Shown in pieces: positions 5,603-12,158 of a stretch of DNA of 12,536 bases. The DNA is from JANWHZ01 sp964527385 (GTDB lineage Bacteria; Patescibacteriota; Saccharimonadia; Saccharimonadales; UBA4665). Both the position numbers and the translations under genes were made by a program. Location of the stretch: contig CAZGPZ010000028.1 in the NCBI GenBank assembly GCA_964527385.1, positions 1-12,536 of the forward strand, given 5' to 3'. Numbering within the stretch: position 1 is the stretch's first letter; every line of letters begins with the position of its first letter. The notes beneath the pieces are model-generated. The model searched no databases and was not told the DNA's origin. It saw only the letters and a list, made by a program, of their open reading frames with translations.

Positions 5603-6211
5603 TCAAACGAACGAACCGGTTTTGACTTCGCCGGCGCGTTTGTAATTCGCAAAAATGACGCCGAGCGGCGAAACCTGGGATTCTATAAGCTCGAACGCGG
5701 CAGGCATCGTTCCTTCGGCGAATAGGTGCTTGCCGCTGCCCAGCGTCACTGGGAATGTCTTCAGCCATAGCTCGTCAACAAGATCGTTTTTCAGGAGTGT
5801 CTGGATGAGGTTGCCGCTGCCATGCACTTGTAGCATCGGCCCGTCGCCTTGCTTCAGCTCGCGCAGCTTTGCGACCACGTCGCCATCAATAAGCACGGAC
5901 TTCTCCCAACTAAGTTCGGGCGACGAACTGGCAACGACATATTTCGTCGCCTTGTTGAACGGCTCGGTTACAGGGTTGCTGTTGTCTTGCTTCGGCCAAT
6001 ACGCAGCGAAAATGTCGTACGTCTTGCGGCCGAGCAGCAAATCGAACGGCATGCCCATTTGCTCGCCCATTACCTTGGCAGAAAATTCATCAAAATACGG
6101 CACTGTCCAGCCGCCGTATTTGAAGCCGCTAGAGGTGTCTTCGTCAGGCCCGCCCGGCGCCTGCATCACTCCGTCCAAACTGATAAACGATAATACAACT
6201 AGTTTTCTCAT
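5603..6211 (-). CDS. Dihydrofolate reductase-like / RibD C-terminal domain protein (202 residues)
   Basis: A cytoplasmic NADPH-binding reductase of the RibD-C/DHFR-like fold, similar in size to the YyaP/YwjB group. Landmarks are VLSFISLDGVMQAPGG (6-21), the nucleotide-contact motif GRKTYDIF (61-68), the strand VHGSGNLIQTLL (129-140), and PVTLGSGKHLF (154-164) near the C-terminus. Standalone members are usually annotated as dihydrofolate reductase family proteins, but true folate activity is seldom shown, so the substrate is open. The start has a perfect AAGGAGGT (6218-6225) six bases before the ATG, the best ribosome binding site in the window. It is convergent with the 62-residue gene across a shared terminator. 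A second family member lies at 11058-11624. Confidence 0.88.
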   Translation of the reverse strand: MRKLVVLSFISLDGVMQAPGGPDEDTSSGFKYGGWTVPYFDEFSAKVMGEQMGMPFDLLLGRKTYDIFAAYWPKQDNSNPVTEPFNKATKYVVASSSPELSWEKSVLIDGDVVAKLRELKQGDGPMLQVHGSGNLIQTLLKNDLVDELWLKTFPVTLGSGKHLFAEGTMPAAFELIESQVSPLGVIFANYKRAGEVKTGSFV

Positions 6212-6217
6212 ACCGAT

Positions 6218-6274
6218 ACCTCCTTCGCGATTGTTTGTCTACGTACAGTTTACTCTTGGCGGGAATTCTAACAA
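6218..6274 (-). promoter_or_regulatory. Promoter and Shine-Dalgarno of the first RibD-C reductase
   Basis: The minus strand carries TTGTTA (6269-6274), a 16-bp spacer and TAAACT (6247-6252), giving a leader of about 30 nt. That leader contains AAGGAGGT (6218-6225) at an ideal 6-nt distance from the ATG. This is a classical leadered unit. Confidence 0.6.
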
Positions 6275-6297
6275 TGAAAATACTAGCTCAGCGGGCG

Positions 6298-6870
6298 CTA
6301 TAAGACCGTACGCAGGAGCTCGGGAAAACCGTTGCGAAGTTCTGTGGAATCGAAGTGGCGTTTATCGGTATATTGGTGAATGTCCAAGCCCCTTGCTTTG
6401 GCCTTCAAAATTTCAACGCTTTTCACGACGCCACTGACGACATCGTCGCTTGAGACAAACACAGCCGTGCCTTTCGTTCGCGAAGGAAAATCCGGGTCAA
6501 TTTCAAAGTTAAAAAAGTCAGCGGTATCAGAAACTGGATTATTATCCGGGTTCATCCACGGCGCAACTAGAGCGACCTTGCCAACGTGCAAATCTTTGTG
6601 TTCACTCAAATAACGGACCAAAAATCCGCCACCACAACTATGCCCGACCAAGATTGTAGCTGGCTCAATATCGAAACGTTCAAATTCCTTTTTCCACTCT
6701 TCGTAACGGGGACGAAATGGAAATGGCGGCTCAATCACGACCGCATGAATATCCTTTAGAATCAGCTGGCGTTTCAGCCAGCTATACCAATGGTCTTCGC
6801 TATTGCTCGGCCGCGTCGGGTCATAGTGTTCATCTTTGTCGGGACGCCCCGGCACAATAATCGCATTCAT
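6298..6870 (-). CDS. RBBP9/YdeN-like alpha/beta hydrolase (190 residues)
   Basis: A small serine hydrolase of the alpha/beta fold. The nucleophile elbow GHSCGGG gives S78, an acidic pair follows strand VFVSSDD (D142/D143), and H172 in RHF completes a triad. WYSWLKRQL (28-36) after the first strand matches the family pattern in which a short loop replaces a cap domain. The substrate is unknown; such proteins are probably esterases or peptidases of small substrates. The frame continues upstream to 7005, but that part would run through the promoter and into the start of the divergent EamA gene. The ATG at 6870 also gives the usual family N-terminus (MNAIIVPG), so it is chosen. A paralogue lies at 8422-8976. 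Confidence 0.85.
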   Translation of the reverse strand: MNAIIVPGRPDKDEHYDPTRPSNSEDHWYSWLKRQLILKDIHAVVIEPPFPFRPRYEEWKKEFERFDIEPATILVGHSCGGGFLVRYLSEHKDLHVGKVALVAPWMNPDNNPVSDTADFFNFEIDPDFPSRTKGTAVFVSSDDVVSGVVKSVEILKAKARGLDIHQYTDKRHFDSTELRNGFPELLRTVL

Positions 6871-6876
6871 GGCTCC

Positions 6877-6885
6877 ATAATACCA
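6877..6885 (-). promoter_or_regulatory. Extended -10 promoter, leaderless start of the first mini-hydrolase
   Basis: The minus strand reads TGGTATTAT, ending exactly 6 nt before the ATG at 6870. The GGAG in the 6-nt gap is too close to the ATG to act as a normal ribosome binding site. Confidence 0.6.
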
Positions 6886-6930
6886 AAGACACTCGCCGAC
6901 TTCTCTATATAACGCTGAGAACAGTGAAAA

Positions 6931-6939
6931 TGCTACAAT
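6931..6939 (+). promoter_or_regulatory. Extended -10 promoter, near-leaderless start of the second EamA gene
   Basis: TGCTACAAT (6931-6939) ends 7 nt before the ATG at 6947. No good -35 or Shine-Dalgarno is seen. It is divergent from the hydrolase promoter, with the two -10 boxes about 50 bp apart. Confidence 0.55.
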
Positions 6940-6946
6940 TGCTCGC

Positions 6947-7861
6947 ATGTATTGGTTTGCCATCGCGATTATCCCGCCGATCTTGTGGAGCATTAGCAAC
7001 CACATAGATAAATATCTATACGAACGCTACTACCGCAAATCGCTGCCCGGCTCGCTGATGCTTCTCACCGCAGCCATCAGCTTCTTTATTGCGCTTGGGG
7101 TTGGGTTATTTCGCCATTCTGTTTTTGCGCTGCCGACGCGTTCAATATTGGTACTGCTTGTAGCCGGCGTCCTGAACTTCGCGTATATTTTTCCCTATAT
7201 CTATGCACTGCTCCAGGACGAAGCGTCGCGCGTGGTGCCGCTGTTCCAAATGGCGCCGGTATTTAGCTACCTCCTGGCATGGCTGTTCTTGCATGAACAC
7301 TTGACATCCGTACAACTAGTCGCAGGCGTTATTATCACCCTGGCAGCAATCGCTATTAACCTCGACCTGGATAACCGGTTCCGCCTAAAGAAAACAGTCT
7401 TTTGGTTGATGATGCTCGCCGCCGTTGGGTTTGCTGCTGAAGGTTTCCTGTTCAAGTATGGTGCCACAAATTATGGATTCTGGGATGGTGTATTTTATCA
7501 ATATAGCGGCATGGCGCTTGCGGGCCTGGTCGTTGCAATTATTAGCAAGCGCTTTCGCGATAATTTTATGATGGTTTTCCGTGCCAACGTGCACTCTATC
7601 CTTACGATTAGCCTGCTCAATGAAGCAATCACAATCGCCGCGTTTATGACGTATAACTACGCGACGCTATTGGCGCCGCTGGCACTTGTTACGCTGGCGT
7701 CGATTAATACGCAGCCGTTCTTCGTCATTCTGTTCGGCATTATTTTAACCGTTTTCTTTCCTGCGCTTGGCAAAGAGACGATCACCCGCCGGCACTTGGC
7801 ACAAAAGATCGCCTGTGTCGCAATTATATTTTTGGGCAGTTATTTGCTGGTTACACGCTAG
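6947..7861 (+). CDS. EamA/DMT-superfamily transporter (304 residues)
   Basis: A ten-helix inner-membrane permease with two EamA halves. The N-terminus MYWFAIAIIPPILWSISNHI and the following DKYLYERYY loop are typical of this subgroup, in which a charged loop follows helix 1. The first half contains a conserved Glu-rich turn (QDEASRVVP) and ends with AWLFLHEHLTS (112-122), the usual end of an EamA repeat. It likely exports or imports a small metabolite whose identity is not visible. It is convergent with the split-barrel gene, with only 6 bp between the two stop codons and no space for a separate terminator, so transcripts from the two strands may overlap. Confidence 0.9.
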   Translation: MYWFAIAIIPPILWSISNHIDKYLYERYYRKSLPGSLMLLTAAISFFIALGVGLFRHSVFALPTRSILVLLVAGVLNFAYIFPYIYALLQDEASRVVPLFQMAPVFSYLLAWLFLHEHLTSVQLVAGVIITLAAIAINLDLDNRFRLKKTVFWLMMLAAVGFAAEGFLFKYGATNYGFWDGVFYQYSGMALAGLVVAIISKRFRDNFMMVFRANVHSILTISLLNEAITIAAFMTYNYATLLAPLALVTLASINTQPFFVILFGIILTVFFPALGKETITRRHLAQKIACVAIIFLGSYLLVTR

Positions 7862-7867
7862 CAGGTG

Positions 7868-8335
7868 TTACGCTTCGGCTTCGATTCGTACGTCGATAAA
7901 GTTTCCGTCGATGGCGCTATCGCCGTTCATCCATATCTTTTGTGACACTGCTTTGTAGATGCGCCGGGGCTTATCACCTAAATACTGCTTGCCGTCGGAA
8001 GAGTTGAACGGATTGTCGCCAAATACAAGCGCAGCTTGCATCACATCTTGCTCGTCGGTGAGTTCCGTGGCATTAGCAAGCATGTAGACACCGCTAAGCG
8101 GTTCGCCATCCATTGGCGTCGAATCGTAGACCACGATAAATGCTTTGCTATTCGCGCGGATATTTTGCGAGTGCTGGTTATCCTTCCATGACGCCCAATA
8201 CAACGTGTAGTCATTTGGAAAGTGAAATGCCGCTACCGGTGTGTTCCACGGCTGTCCGTCATCACTAACGGTCGCAATAGTTCCAAATATGATTCGGTCG
8301 AGAATTGCCTTCGCTTCAGCGCTGGGTTGAACCAT
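7868..8335 (-). CDS. Pyridoxamine 5'-phosphate oxidase-like, FMN-binding split-barrel protein (155 residues)
   Basis: A cytoplasmic protein of the PPOX-like split barrel. It opens with an amphipathic helix (6-16) and the strand pair IFGTIATVSDDGQPWNTPVA (16-35), the usual start of this fold. LYWASWKDNQHSQNIRANSKA (45-65) corresponds to the flavin-phosphate-contact region, where the Ser, His and Arg residues are typical. A helical insertion (92-110) and a last strand (146-152) complete the barrel. Family members bind FMN, F420 or haem; the cofactor is not decided by sequence. It is unlikely to be the pyridoxal-phosphate biosynthesis enzyme PdxH, which is longer and carries a C-terminal substrate motif missing here. 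Confidence 0.82.
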   Translation of the reverse strand: MVQPSAEAKAILDRIIFGTIATVSDDGQPWNTPVAAFHFPNDYTLYWASWKDNQHSQNIRANSKAFIVVYDSTPMDGEPLSGVYMLANATELTDEQDVMQAALVFGDNPFNSSDGKQYLGDKPRRIYKAVSQKIWMNGDSAIDGNFIDVRIEAEA

Positions 8336-8341
8336 GGCTCT

Positions 8342-8353
8342 ACTATAGCAAAA
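8342..8353 (-). promoter_or_regulatory. Extended -10 promoter, leaderless start of the split-barrel gene
   Basis: The minus strand reads TTTTGCTATAGT, with the hexamer exactly 6 nt before the ATG. It shares the TTTTGN prefix with the promoters of the epimerase, second hydrolase and second RibD-C genes. Confidence 0.62.
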
Positions 8354-8421
8354 GCTCGCCGAGGCGGATAAGTCGATCGTGAATTTGCTGCCGGAGATAG
8401 CGAAGCACTCGGAGAAAACAC

Positions 8422-8976
8422 CTACTTTGTTGCCCCGAGCGCTAATGTTTTCAGGAGTGGGAATTCGTCGTACACTTGCCCCTTGGAAACAGAACCAAAA
8501 TGACCGTCGTTTCGCAACACCTGCGTGCCGCCCAAATGCCCGAACATTATGCGGCCCTGCTTGTCATCACATGCCCAAGGATCGTTGTACGAGTTGATGA
8601 AAATAAACTCCCTGCAGTGCTGCTTTATCTTACCCCAATCATATGTTTCCTGGAGCACTGGGTCTTCCATTTGGTCGTCCGGGTGCTCGCAGTACCCGGA
8701 GACGAGAATTGCTTTGGCGATTTGAACATTAATATTTTCCAAGATGCTCAAAATAAGCGGGCCTCCGGCGGAATGACCGACCAGCATCGTTTCGGCATCA
8801 AAATTATGCTGTTTTAACACCTTTGGCAGGAATGTGGCGATAGATTCTTTGTTTATCTCCGGGTTGCTCGGCACCTCTACTTTGTAGCCCGCCTTTTCCA
8901 GCTCCCCAGCCAACCATTTATACCAGTAGCGGTCCGGGTTGTCGTCAGTACCATGAAAGATAACGGCGTTTTTCAT
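8422..8976 (-). CDS. RBBP9/YdeN-like alpha/beta hydrolase (184 residues)
   Basis: The second mini-hydrolase of the window. It begins with strand NAVIFHGTDDNP (3-14) and WYKWLAGELEKAG (18-30). It carries the nucleophile S69 in VGHSAGG, the acid D132 in NSYNDPW, and H159 in DGHF. This order and spacing are those of the RBBP9/YdeN family of small serine hydrolases with no lid domain. It shares the overall plan with the gene at 6298-6870 but is clearly diverged, so the two are old paralogues or separately acquired genes, not a recent duplication. It is cytoplasmic with no signal peptide. Substrate unknown. Confidence 0.9.
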   Translation of the reverse strand: MKNAVIFHGTDDNPDRYWYKWLAGELEKAGYKVEVPSNPEINKESIATFLPKVLKQHNFDAETMLVGHSAGGPLILSILENINVQIAKAILVSGYCEHPDDQMEDPVLQETYDWGKIKQHCREFIFINSYNDPWACDDKQGRIMFGHLGGTQVLRNDGHFGSVSKGQVYDEFPLLKTLALGATK

Positions 8977-8982
8977 ATAGTT

Positions 8983-8994
8983 AGCATAGCAAAA
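8983..8994 (-). promoter_or_regulatory. Extended -10 promoter, leaderless start of the second mini-hydrolase
   Basis: The minus strand reads TTTTGCTATGCT and ends exactly 6 nt before the ATG. The gap AACTAT holds no ribosome binding site. Confidence 0.62.
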
Positions 8995-9052
8995 ATATTA
9001 GCGAATATGGCATGAAACATCATTCTTGGACTGGCCGCGTTACAAAGCAAAG

Positions 9053-10555
9053 TTACAAGGCCTCAACCCTAGAGTCTTGGCTAGAAGTATCATTCCTCTT
9101 GTATTCGCGAAGTATTGCTTCCTGTTGCGCCTCGTCCAGGACCAAAACTTCTCGGCCTTTACTGCCATTGGGTGAGCCGAAAGAAGACTTGGACGGCTGG
9201 TCCATTTCACCTCTGCCAACAAGCCTTCGCACAATTCTCTGGAGAGTCACGTAGTGGATGTCTTCCCGCCTGGAAAAATCATACATAGACATGGTGCCTT
9301 CAGCCGGTTCATTCGCGTTTTGGGCTTCGTAAGCCGTTTTGATCACACCTTGATGCGACAAGGGCACATATTTGGTCCTTCTCGATCCAAACGCGGGCAA
9401 ACCGCTGATCGTCCCGTCCCGTATGAGCCTATCGACTATCCTTTGTATTACCACGTACTTCGTGCCCAAGCTTTCTGCAAACCCGCCGATCGTCATGCCG
9501 CCTTCGGGAAGTTCAGTCAGCCGGCCTTCCGCATCTGCAAGTTTCCACACCGCGTCCTGCTGTTCTTCGGTCAGCCCAAGGGCAATGCCAATATTATCGC
9601 CAAAGTACATTTGGTGCGCCCTGCCAGCTTCGTTATCTTCCGACGTGCGGGCCAAAATCTCCAAGACAGTCTTCCGGTCAAAGCCAAGCTTGCGAGCGAA
9701 TTGGCGCAGCGTCATAGCACCCGGCGTTATCTCCGAACGAAGATAATCCGATCGCCGTATGCTGCCAGGCGCAACCGGACGAACGGGATCTTCGATGGCG
9801 TCACGTACTGCCGAGGCAAACGCATCGGAAACGGCGTTAACTCTTTGCCCCGAGCCAGGATAGTCAATCAACAGGCGGTTAATGTCATCCTTCGTCATTG
9901 TTGCGATTTGGTCCGCGTCCACGCCATTATTTGCCAACACGCGCGAATCCAATACATACGTAATATTCGCCGGCTGATCGCACACCAATACGATGCGGTC
10001 GAGTTCTGGAATAACCACCTGGTAATAACTTGCCGGGCGATATACCTGCTGCGTTACAGAACCTGTCCGCAACAATAACTCATCCCTGTTGTGAACGTTT
10101 ACCTCAAACGATTGGCCAAGCACGAAAAGGACGGTCAGCAATCGTGATTCAGCAGCAGGCAGTGGGGGACCCGTTTGTGGCGTCGGCTCAACATGGCTAT
10201 CGGGCCTGGGCGGTAGTATGATATGAGTCAGTTTTTCGGCTTCCGATACAACTTCATCGAGCCTGCCAATGCTGCGCCCGATTGCATCAACATGGTCGAG
10301 CATTGATTCAATGTCCTGCAGCCCGAAATGCGCCAAAGCAGCATCTTCGAGGTCGCGCTTGGTCGCATACGCTTCTTCGGGTACGATTTCGCCGTATTCT
10401 TCGATAGCAGATCCAACCAAGCCGATCAATTGGCCAAGCGCGTCATCGGTGTAGCTACGTATATTTCCCGGCGTAAGCTCCGTGCCGAGTATGGCATCCA
10501 GCCGCGCCTGGTATGCCTCGTTGTTTTGGGTTTGCAGTTTATCCTCGCCAACCAT
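9053..10555 (-). CDS. Large protein with three tandem helix-turn-helix-like repeats, probable DNA-binding regulator
   Basis: A 500-residue protein, the largest here. Residues 1-110 are acidic and helical. A Pro-rich linker (113-134) leads to a beta-rich segment (about 138-205, with VLFVLGQSFEV and YYQVVIPELDRIVLVCDQ). The C-terminal 220 residues hold three repeats of about 70 residues. Each starts with M-[ST]-x3-F-[AS] (Met at 281, 354 and 422) followed by a turn and a V/L-x-x-I helix. Each then has an FG (318, 389, 459) and a helix beginning L-x-x-x-Q (328, 399, 473). The first part of each repeat looks like a helix-turn-helix. There is no transmembrane segment and no enzyme motif. The ATG at 10564 lies too close to the -10 box to be transcribed from it, so the ATG at 10555 is preferred. 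I do not recognise a named family; regulator is an inference from the repeats. Confidence 0.75.
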   Translation of the reverse strand: MVGEDKLQTQNNEAYQARLDAILGTELTPGNIRSYTDDALGQLIGLVGSAIEEYGEIVPEEAYATKRDLEDAALAHFGLQDIESMLDHVDAIGRSIGRLDEVVSEAEKLTHIILPPRPDSHVEPTPQTGPPLPAAESRLLTVLFVLGQSFEVNVHNRDELLLRTGSVTQQVYRPASYYQVVIPELDRIVLVCDQPANITYVLDSRVLANNGVDADQIATMTKDDINRLLIDYPGSGQRVNAVSDAFASAVRDAIEDPVRPVAPGSIRRSDYLRSEITPGAMTLRQFARKLGFDRKTVLEILARTSEDNEAGRAHQMYFGDNIGIALGLTEEQQDAVWKLADAEGRLTELPEGGMTIGGFAESLGTKYVVIQRIVDRLIRDGTISGLPAFGSRRTKYVPLSHQGVIKTAYEAQNANEPAEGTMSMYDFSRREDIHYVTLQRIVRRLVGRGEMDQPSKSSFGSPNGSKGREVLVLDEAQQEAILREYKRNDTSSQDSRVEAL

Positions 10556-10566
10556 AATGGGCATTT

Positions 10567-10595
10567 AGTATAAACTATTTTCCATATATTAACAA
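10567..10595 (-). promoter_or_regulatory. Promoter of the three-repeat helix-turn-helix gene
   Basis: The minus strand carries TTGTTA (10590-10595), a 17-bp spacer and TATACT (10567-10572). The RNA should start near 10560, inside the first possible codons. That excludes the ATG at 10564 and leaves about 5 nt before the ATG at 10555. Confidence 0.6.
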
Positions 10596-10673
10596 CTTGG
10601 GCTTCTCCCCCGGGCAACGCAGCAACGGACCAGTTTGTGCTAGTTTGCGTGCTACTCGATATGACAGCATATT

Positions 10674-10682
10674 TGCTAGACT
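10674..10682 (+). promoter_or_regulatory. Extended -10 promoter, near-leaderless start of the DUF1801 gene
   Basis: TGCTAGACT ends 7 nt before the ATG at 10690, preceded by TTT. No -35 or Shine-Dalgarno sequence is evident. Confidence 0.5.
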
Positions 10683-10689
10683 TATATAC

Positions 10690-11055
10690 ATGAAAGCAAG
10701 CTCGGCTAAAACAGTAGATGAGTTCATCACTGAAGCACCCGCGGAAGCACGTTCAGTCCTCGAACATATCCGCAAAGTCGTAAAGCAAGCCGTCCCGGAC
10801 GCTGAAGAAACGATGGGCTACGGCAAGCCGTACTACAAATACCACGGATGGATGACTGGCATCACGTTATACACCAAGCATCTGGGCGTCGAGATTTGGG
10901 ACGGGTTGTCAGGTGATGACCGCAAAGAGCTCGAAGCAGCCGGCTACAAGACAGGCAGCAAAAATTTCCAAATTCGGTATGACCAAGCAGTCCCAACAGA
11001 ACTGCTCACGCGGCTCGTCAGAGCCCAAGCCAAACGCAACGAACAAAAGGCGTAA
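10690..11055 (+). CDS. DUF1801 (YdhG-like) protein, 121 residues
   Basis: A small cytoplasmic protein of the DUF1801 family. The pattern TVDEFITEAPAEARSVLEHIRKVV (8-31), ETMGYGKPYYKYHG (40-53) and the closing Lys-rich helix are characteristic. A Bacillus relative (YdhG/Fra) has been described as a frataxin-like iron chaperone, while for most members the role is unknown. The frame stays open upstream to 10597, but that part is not family-like and would span the promoter, so the ATG at 10690 is used. It is convergent with the second RibD-C reductase, with only 2 bp between the stop codons. Confidence 0.88.
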   Translation: MKASSAKTVDEFITEAPAEARSVLEHIRKVVKQAVPDAEETMGYGKPYYKYHGWMTGITLYTKHLGVEIWDGLSGDDRKELEAAGYKTGSKNFQIRYDQAVPTELLTRLVRAQAKRNEQKA

Positions 11056-11057
11056 CC

Positions 11058-11624
11058 TTATTGAGGGATCGGCGCGTACATCAGGATGACGCCGCCAGTT
11101 TGTAGGCGTCGTTCTGAGAGTAGTTGTAGCTTTTGATAGGGCAAGCCGTCAGTAAATAAACGCCTGCCTGTGCCCAAAAATACCGGCGCGACGCACAAAC
11201 GGTACTCATCGAACAAGCCGGCTTGCATCAGCGACGCCGACAGTTCGCCGCTGCCGAACACGAATATGTTGCCATCGCCTTCCCGTTTCAATTTCGGCAG
11301 TTCGGTAACTGCGTCACGAACGATTGTCGTGTTCTTCCAATCGGCGTTTTTGAGGCTTGTCGAACAGACAATTTTCGACAGTTTATTCATGTATTTCGCC
11401 GTTTCCCCTTCGTCGGGATCCGCTTCGGCGTTAGCCCAGTAACTGGCCATGCCTTCATAGGTTTTCCTGCCGAAAACAAGCATGTCCGCGGTTTGGAGCT
11501 GCTCAATACTATAATCTCGGAGCTCTTTGCCGAATACAGATTTGTGAAAATCCAAATCCCACGCCTTCGTGCCCTCAAAGTAGCCGTCGAGCGAAATCAC
11601 GTTCCACATGATGAGTTTTCTCAT
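11058..11624 (-). CDS. Dihydrofolate reductase-like / RibD C-terminal domain protein (188 residues)
   Basis: The second member of this family in the window. It has WNVISLDGYFEG (7-18), the nucleotide-contact motif FGRKTYEGM (51-59), VFGSGELSASLM (122-133) and PVFLGTGRRLF (147-157), ending in a short strand (VILMYAPI). It probably binds NADPH; the substrate is unknown. It differs from the first member throughout except at these motifs. A GTG at 11660 would extend it by 12 residues, but a clear -10 box lies in that stretch and ATG 11624 gives the family start (MRKLIMWNVISLDG), as in the first member (MRKLVVLSFISLDG). Confidence 0.88.
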   Translation of the reverse strand: MRKLIMWNVISLDGYFEGTKAWDLDFHKSVFGKELRDYSIEQLQTADMLVFGRKTYEGMASYWANAEADPDEGETAKYMNKLSKIVCSTSLKNADWKNTTIVRDAVTELPKLKREGDGNIFVFGSGELSASLMQAGLFDEYRLCVAPVFLGTGRRLFTDGLPYQKLQLLSERRLQTGGVILMYAPIPQ

Positions 11625-11630
11625 ATCCTT

Positions 11631-11642
11631 ATGGTAGCAAAA
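11631..11642 (-). promoter_or_regulatory. Extended -10 promoter, leaderless start of the second RibD-C reductase
   Basis: The minus strand reads TTTTGCTACCAT and ends exactly 6 nt before the ATG at 11624. The AAGGAT in the gap sits too close to the start to be a normal ribosome binding site. Confidence 0.58.
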
Positions 11643-11720
11643 GCATGTGGATTTTCGCACCTAAATGGAAGGCAATGATTGGGGTTATGACTTTGCGGCT
11701 TTCCGGAAGCGCTGGAACGG

Positions 11721-11930
11721 CTACGACTTGCTAGCCAGGAACTTGCCGGCAACGCTTAGCGCGAATGAAGGCAAGATAATAAAAACCGTTGCCATGAGAA
11801 GCCGCATAATCAACCTGTTGAAATCGGACATATCGTTATCGTTAGCCGGCATGGTCAGAACCTGTATTATGCCCAAAACACCAAAGACAACCGAAGCGCC
11901 GATGAATACACGGGTAGCTACCTTTTGCAT
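11721..11930 (-). CDS. Small two-helix membrane protein, 69 residues
   Basis: Not recognised as a named family. Two hydrophobic helices (about 7-26 and 41-63) are joined by a polar, Asn/Asp-rich loop (PANDNDMSDFNR), and a short basic tail follows (GKFLASKS). It is predicted to be an inner-membrane hairpin. Its own extended -10 lies immediately before the ATG, and the gene ends 96 bp before the next start, so it is probably monocistronic. The clean hydrophobic pattern and the promoter support a real gene despite its size. Confidence 0.68.
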   Translation of the reverse strand: MQKVATRVFIGASVVFGVLGIIQVLTMPANDNDMSDFNRLIMRLLMATVFIILPSFALSVAGKFLASKS

Positions 11931-11936
11931 ACTTAT

Positions 11937-11945
11937 ATTTTAACA
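11937..11945 (-). promoter_or_regulatory. Extended -10 promoter, leaderless start of the 69-residue gene
   Basis: The minus strand reads TGTTAAAAT and ends exactly 6 nt before the ATG. It lies within the inverted repeat TAACAG-N5-CTGTTA (11941-11957), which covers part of the -10 and could be an operator. Confidence 0.55.
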
Positions 11946-11957
11946 GACCTCCTGTTA
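11941..11957. repeat. Inverted repeat overlapping the promoter, possible operator
   Basis: TAACAG (11941-11946), ACCTC, then CTGTTA (11952-11957): a perfect 6-bp dyad. It overlaps the extended -10 of the 69-residue gene, a position where a bound protein would block RNA polymerase. It is short enough to be chance. Confidence 0.3.
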
Positions 11958-12063
11958 GTCAGCGAAAACCAAAGCTAATGCCTTTGCTGGTTTGCAACGC
12001 CCAGGCCTATGAACCCTGATCGCCAACTCGTAAACCGTAGTGACGCGCCTTATCATTGGTTTG

Positions 12064-12092
12064 TTGACATTGTATTGTGCTCATGCTATAAT
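12064..12092 (+). promoter_or_regulatory. Consensus sigma70-type promoter of the third EamA gene
   Basis: TTGACA (12064-12069), a 17-bp spacer and TATAAT (12087-12092), with TGC just before the hexamer. Both boxes and the spacing are perfect, and the extended -10 is also present. RNA would start near 12099. Confidence 0.85.
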
Positions 12093-12098
12093 CTAATT

Positions 12099-12158
12099 TC
12101 AATGCGGGATTTATCCCGAAAATCTCTTCAAAATACATAGTAATTGAAAGGACCATTA
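12099..12158 (+). promoter_or_regulatory. Leader of the third EamA gene with 5' hairpin and Shine-Dalgarno
   Basis: About 60 nt. CGGGA (12105-12109), loop TTTA and TCCCG (12114-12118) make a 5-bp hairpin near the RNA 5' end. An A/T-rich stretch follows and then GAAAGGA (12146-12152), six bases before the ATG. Confidence 0.5.

Noticed and set aside
5655..6437. Plus-strand open frame (260 codons) across the first RibD-C reductase and part of the hydrolase
   Set aside because: It crosses two well-supported minus-strand genes and has a Ser/Pro-rich, domain-free product.
9254..10078. Long plus-strand open frame (274 codons) opposite the 500-residue gene
   Set aside because: Its product is rich in His, Arg and Cys with no recognisable domain, and no promoter or ribosome binding site precedes it. 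The minus-strand frame has internal repeats and its own promoter, so this is an antisense shadow.
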